Positions 5,515 to 8,848 of a stretch of 8,848 nucleotides of DNA are shown here, one piece after another. The DNA lies in NCBI GenBank assembly GCA_934755305.1, contig CAKVLD010000093.1, positions 1-8,848 of the forward strand, read 5' to 3'. This stretch comes from an uncultured Clostridium sp. (GTDB taxonomy: Bacteria > Bacillota > Clostridia > Clostridiales > Clostridiaceae). Each line of letters begins with the position of its first letter. Position 1 is the stretch's first letter. A program made the translations under genes and the position numbers. The notes under the pieces are model-generated. The model saw nothing but the letters and a program-made list of their open reading frames with translations, had not been told where the DNA came from and made no database searches.

Positions 5515-8124
5515 TTATCTTACAATTTCTAGAACCCACTTTTGACAATTATTTGAGTTATTACTCCATTGTTGAACATTTGCACCTCTATCTTTACTAG
5601 CATTAACTACCTCAACTAAAGATTTATTACCTGAAACCTTTGTAGCTAATTGATAAACACTATTTCCTAAACTTATTAGTTTAAATTTTTGATTATCTGT
5701 TCCCCTATCATCATATAAACTAATATTCTGTCCATTAGTAGCTTTATTGCCATTAACATCTACTACTCTCTTTTTAGATCCAACTTGTGATACTAATTTA
5801 TAATAACCATCTCCTGTTGAAACCACCTTAAATTTTTGAGCATCTGCTCCATTACCAGTCCATTGTCTAATATTAGCACCATTTGTATCTTCACCATTTT
5901 TAACATCCAAGTATAGATTACTATTATAATTCTTAATATAATAGGTTGCCCCATCTACTATGGGATGAGTGTAGTTTATTTTTTCAAATATCCATCTTTG
6001 ATTTGCACTACCAGAATAATTATATTGAATTACATTAGCACCTTCATTTTTACTATATCCATTAACGTCTAACCCTTTATAATCTCCGCTTATCTTACTT
6101 AAGATAGCAAAAGTTCCATCGCCATTACTTTTTATTTTAAACTTTTGATGATCTCCATTACCATTTCCCCATATTTGCATCTTAGCTCCATTATCTCTAG
6201 AACCAGCTGCTACATCAAGAATCTTTAATCCATCACCAACCTGTGCTGCCAATTGTACATACCCATTTTCAGCTCCTACAACTTGCCATATAGAATTATC
6301 TGATGTATTACTTGTTTGAATTACTTCAGTTCCAAAATTATCATTGTATACTTCTAGATACTTACCACTATTAACATTTTTAATTCTATAGTAAGATCCA
6401 TTGTACACTTGGGTAACACCTGTATTTGAAGGTGTTGGTGCAGGTGTTGGGTTAACTGATGAACTTGAAGTAGAGTACCTAGTTTGTAACCATTCCTTAT
6501 TAGACATAGCTACTTTTCCAGAACCTGAGTATCTATTAACAGTAGCTTCTACTTTATTTAGAGGAACCACATTATAAGCATAAGGTAACTTTTCGTTATA
6601 GTTGTAAATAAAATCAAATGGTTTAGTAGGTGTTTCTGTTTTCTTCATATTATTAACCCCTAATATTGAAGAAGACCAAGCCCATTTACCTATAGTTGAT
6701 TTATCTTTCCATGTAAATCCCTTAGTAAACAAGTTGTCCCCATTATTATCCCAACTACTTCCTGTATAAGTTCCATTCTTATTAGTAACTTTTGAATTAA
6801 CAATTAGAGCCCGATTATATGCATTTTTAAATATTGTTCCCCAAGGAGCATTCATATTAGAAGTATCTTGACCTTGCATTTCAGTACCTACTATAGGTTC
6901 ACTAACGCCATTAAATACACACGTATCAGCTGCTATTGAAGCTCCATTTCTTGCATTAATTCCACGAGCTAAAACTTCAGTTTTAGTACAAGTAAGCTTA
7001 TTTAATATATTGTTATGAGTAGAATCATTAATATAACAATTAAACATATGTCCTACACCTTGACGTATCATAGGTACACGTTGTCCTACATTATTATATT
7101 TACAATAAGCTAAGGTTAACCTTAATCTTTGATTTCCATCCTTAACTTCCTTTCCATTTCCATCAACATAATTTACAAAATCCTTATCCCCTGAACCAAC
7201 TAAATGACACTTACTATGATAAGCAGTATACGCCATTATTTGATTTTTACTTGCTCCACCTTTTCTCATCTTATAATAAAGGCTATTAGAATTTAACTTA
7301 TTACTATTATATTTTTGTTCCATGTAATTAATAGTCTTATAAATAGTACTATCAGAAGCTAGATTTTCATTAGCTTCTAATCCAAATTCACACCATGAAA
7401 AAGTTATTCCTGATGATCCATTCTCAATATCAACCATACCATCTGCTGCTATTGAGAACTTACAGTGATCAAGCCATACATTATTAGCTCCATTTACTTT
7501 AATAAATGTCCAACCAACTTCTTTATGTTTTCCTGAATCATCCCATTGCCACATATCAGCAAAGTTTAAATTTCTTATAGCAATATCATTACTTGAAGAT
7601 TGCAACTTCAATTCTACATGTTTTATAGTATTACCTTTTGTAGAGAAAATGGTTAAACCATTAGTATTAGCAATATCTAATTTAGATACTCCTGCAGATT
7701 CTATAGTAGGATTAGTATATCCATTCATTGGTTCTCCATATTTTGATATAAATCCATATTGAGTTCTTTCTGCTTGGCTTAGATTAAGCTCTTTCCAACC
7801 CAAATTCAAATCGTTTACAACTTCAATAGCTTTAACTTTTCCATTTCTAGCATCAGCAATAGCTTTTAAAAACTCTCTTTCATTTCTTACTGTACGATAA
7901 TAAGATGTTCCTATATATTTACTTCTATCATTTACCCCATTATTAACAGAAGCATAACCTGTAAGTGACATAAAACTTTTATCGTATTCTTTAATTGATC
8001 TTGTAGTATTTGGTATAGAATTCACTATCGCTGCACTTACACTTTCACTTTGTCCCAATATTGAAAATGAAGTAACAAAAATAGCACCAGCCAAAAAACT
8101 ACTTAGTACTTTTTTCATTTTCAT
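5515..8124 (-). CDS. Secreted PL1-like pectate lyase with two ricin-type lectin domains
   Basis: Predicted extracellular enzyme of 869 residues that cleaves polygalacturonate by beta-elimination. A signal peptide covers about 1-31 (MKMKK, hydrophobic core, then SVSA before the cut). The parallel beta-helix catalytic domain spans about 70-545. PL1 landmarks are VWLDH at 216-220, DGMVDIENG from 228, SGITFSW near 238-244, YHSKCHLVGSGD from 302 and QRVPMIRQG at 348-356. By family analogy D190, D228 and D232 bind calcium, and K305, R349 and R354 act on the substrate. A segment rich in Asn, Lys and Tyr at about 249-297 interrupts the usual run between the beta-strand SW motif and the HxK motif. After a Ser/Pro/Thr linker (551-570) come two beta-trefoils (about 574-716 and 724-867) with QxW/QxF motifs at 660, 709, 763, 812 and 861, likely carbohydrate-binding. 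No cell-wall anchor is seen. The ATG at 8124 follows AGAGGGG by 8 nt. The gene is monocistronic and may be an accessory acquisition. Confidence 0.92.
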   Translation of the reverse strand: MKMKKVLSSFLAGAIFVTSFSILGQSESVSAAIVNSIPNTTRSIKEYDKSFMSLTGYASVNNGVNDRSKYIGTSYYRTVRNEREFLKAIADARNGKVKAIEVVNDLNLGWKELNLSQAERTQYGFISKYGEPMNGYTNPTIESAGVSKLDIANTNGLTIFSTKGNTIKHVELKLQSSSNDIAIRNLNFADMWQWDDSGKHKEVGWTFIKVNGANNVWLDHCKFSIAADGMVDIENGSSGITFSWCEFGLEANENLASDSTIYKTINYMEQKYNSNKLNSNSLYYKMRKGGASKNQIMAYTAYHSKCHLVGSGDKDFVNYVDGNGKEVKDGNQRLRLTLAYCKYNNVGQRVPMIRQGVGHMFNCYINDSTHNNILNKLTCTKTEVLARGINARNGASIAADTCVFNGVSEPIVGTEMQGQDTSNMNAPWGTIFKNAYNRALIVNSKVTNKNGTYTGSSWDNNGDNLFTKGFTWKDKSTIGKWAWSSSILGVNNMKKTETPTKPFDFIYNYNEKLPYAYNVVPLNKVEATVNRYSGSGKVAMSNKEWLQTRYSTSSSSVNPTPAPTPSNTGVTQVYNGSYYRIKNVNSGKYLEVYNDNFGTEVIQTSNTSDNSIWQVVGAENGYVQLAAQVGDGLKILDVAAGSRDNGAKMQIWGNGNGDHQKFKIKSNGDGTFAILSKISGDYKGLDVNGYSKNEGANVIQYNYSGSANQRWIFEKINYTHPIVDGATYYIKNYNSNLYLDVKNGEDTNGANIRQWTGNGADAQKFKVVSTGDGYYKLVSQVGSKKRVVDVNGNKATNGQNISLYDDRGTDNQKFKLISLGNSVYQLATKVSGNKSLVEVVNASKDRGANVQQWSNNSNNCQKWVLEIVR

Positions 8125-8148
8125 ATTTATTACCCCTCTTTTAATTTT

Positions 8149-8187
8149 ATGTTAACATATTATACTAATTATGTGCACATTATTATA
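8149..8187 (-). promoter_or_regulatory. Tandem -10/operator repeat upstream of the pectate lyase gene
   Basis: On the minus strand a unit occurs twice: TATAAT (8182-8187) then the palindrome ATGTGCACAT (8171-8180), and TATAAT (8159-8164) then the palindrome ATGTTAACAT (8149-8158). Both palindromes fit ATGTNNACAT, and their centres are 22 bp apart, about two helical turns, so two dimers could bind the same DNA face. Each palindrome lies where a repressor would cover the start point of the -10 before it. Neither -10 has a good -35, which may mean activator dependence. The regulator is unknown; the half-site spacing suits a GntR-like or similar small dimeric protein, but that is inference. Confidence 0.5.
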
Positions 8188-8310
8188 ATACACTATTTTT
8201 TTACATACTAAATTATTTTTACGATTCAATTTAAACAATTCTCGACTTTTCATATATATCTATATTTTTTAGCAACGTTTTATTCTCAAATATGTAATTT
8301 AAATTTCAAA

Positions 8311-8339
8311 TTGACAAAAGTTATATGTTGCCTTAAACT
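8311..8339 (+). promoter_or_regulatory. Predicted nadA promoter
   Basis: A perfect TTGACA (8311-8316) is followed after 17 nt by TAAACT (8334-8339), which matches four of six -10 bases. Transcription would start at about 8346, directly at the left edge of a 16-bp palindrome, leaving a short leader of roughly 40 nt before the nadA start. Confidence 0.65.
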
Positions 8340-8345
8340 TTATAC

Positions 8346-8361
8346 AAGTGTATATACACTT
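8346..8361. promoter_or_regulatory. 16-bp perfect palindrome, likely nadA operator
   Basis: AAGTGTATATACACTT is a perfect inverted repeat placed over about +1 to +16 of the predicted nadA transcript, a classic repressor position. In Firmicutes the NAD biosynthesis genes are commonly repressed by NiaR (YrxA) in response to nicotinic acid, so NiaR is the first candidate. I have not matched the sequence to a NiaR consensus. The palindrome would also form a small hairpin in the mRNA 9 nt before the ribosome-binding site. Confidence 0.5.
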
Positions 8362-8385
8362 AAATTCTCTAAGGAGTTGTTTATT

Positions 8386-8848
8386 TTGAATCTAGTTAAG
8401 GAAATAAAAAAACTAAAGGAAGAAAAAGGTGCTTTAATATTAGCACATTTATATCAGCCTGCTGAAATTCAAGAAATAGCTGATTTAGTAGGTGATTCTT
8501 ATTTTCTTTCTAAAAAAGCAGTAGAATCTTCATCAAATCTTATAGTATTTTGTGGAGTTAGATTTATGGCTGAAAGTGCTAAAATCTTATCTCCAAACAA
8601 AAAAGTTCTTTTACCAGCAAGTGAATCTACTTGTCCAATGGCTGATATGGGAATCCCTGAAAGACTTGCTACATTAAAAAAAGAACATCCAAATGCTAAA
8701 GTAATTAGCTATATAAACACTAATTTAGATATTAAATCTATGTCAGATGTATGTGTTACATCATCATCTGCTCTTAAAATAATGAATAATATTAAGGAAG
8801 AAGAAATAATTTTCTTACCTGATAGAAACCTTGGAAGCTATATAGCTG
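8386..8848 (+). CDS. nadA: Quinolinate synthase NadA (N-terminal part, cut by window end)
   Basis: Condenses iminoaspartate with dihydroxyacetone phosphate to quinolinate in de novo NAD synthesis, using a [4Fe-4S] cluster. The first 154 residues are present and the frame is open to the window edge, so the remaining half is missing. Recognisable blocks are ILAHLYQPAEIQEIADLVGDS near 18-37, the FCGVRFMAESAKILSP block at 55-70, PASESTCPMADMG at 77-89 with C83 as first cluster ligand, YINTNLDIKSMSDVCVTSSSA near 109-129, and FLPDRNLG at 143-150. The start is TTG at 8386, with AAGGAG 9 nt upstream; the resulting MNLVKEIKKLK fits clostridial NadA. It is divergent from the pectate lyase gene across 261 nt, and nadB/nadC may follow outside the window. 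Confidence 0.95.
   Translation, partial: MNLVKEIKKLKEEKGALILAHLYQPAEIQEIADLVGDSYFLSKKAVESSSNLIVFCGVRFMAESAKILSPNKKVLLPASESTCPMADMGIPERLATLKKEHPNAKVISYINTNLDIKSMSDVCVTSSSALKIMNNIKEEEIIFLPDRNLGSYIA

Noticed and set aside
5504..5517. Small inverted repeat ATAAAT/ATTTAT over the pectate lyase stop codon as a terminator.
   Set aside because: The stem has only six A-T pairs and no T run follows.

Overview
This window looks like chromosome from a low-GC Clostridium (sensu stricto). The DNA is strongly AT-rich, codons end mostly in A or T, ribosome-binding sites are purine-rich (AAGGAG type), some starts are TTG, and the left part carries the clostridial order ruvA-ruvB-queA-tgt-yajC. The genus is inferred from gene order and protein similarity as I recall it; I cannot fix the species.

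Region 1 (about 1-4460, all minus strand) is a housekeeping operon. It starts at a promoter near 4427-4455 and runs ruvA, ruvB (Holliday-junction migration), queA, tgt (queuosine tRNA modification) and yajC (Sec translocase accessory). It ends at a clear intrinsic terminator at 91-121. Spacing is tight (16-18 nt between ruvA/ruvB and queA/tgt), and the ruvB and tgt ribosome-binding sites overlap or touch the preceding stop codon. A LexA-like half-degenerate palindrome lies just downstream of the ruvA promoter. An AT-only 15-bp hairpin sits between tgt and yajC. Positions 1-90 hold no gene I can support.

Region 2 (about 4460-5270, minus strand) holds one membrane-anchored protein of 194 residues whose C-terminal half resembles the BofC C-terminal domain, with its own promoter candidate and terminator.

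Region 3 (about 5270-8190, minus strand) is the accessory part. It has a large secreted pectate lyase (PL1-like catalytic domain, Pro/Ser/Thr linker, two ricin-type beta-trefoil lectin domains). The gene is preceded by a tandemly repeated promoter/operator unit. It is followed by a 194-nt block (5284-5477) with 16-nt complementary ends enclosing two long hairpins. Five of the six non-Watson-Crick positions inside the stems become G-U pairs when read as minus-strand RNA, which suggests a folded RNA in or after the pectate lyase transcript, or a small mobile element.

Region 4 (8311 to the end, plus strand) is the divergent start of nadA (quinolinate synthase, NAD biosynthesis), with a good promoter and a perfect 16-bp palindrome over the predicted transcription start. 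The gene runs off the window.

The most unusual parts are the 5284-5477 structure and the paired operators of the pectate lyase gene. The housekeeping genes look ordinary and intact.
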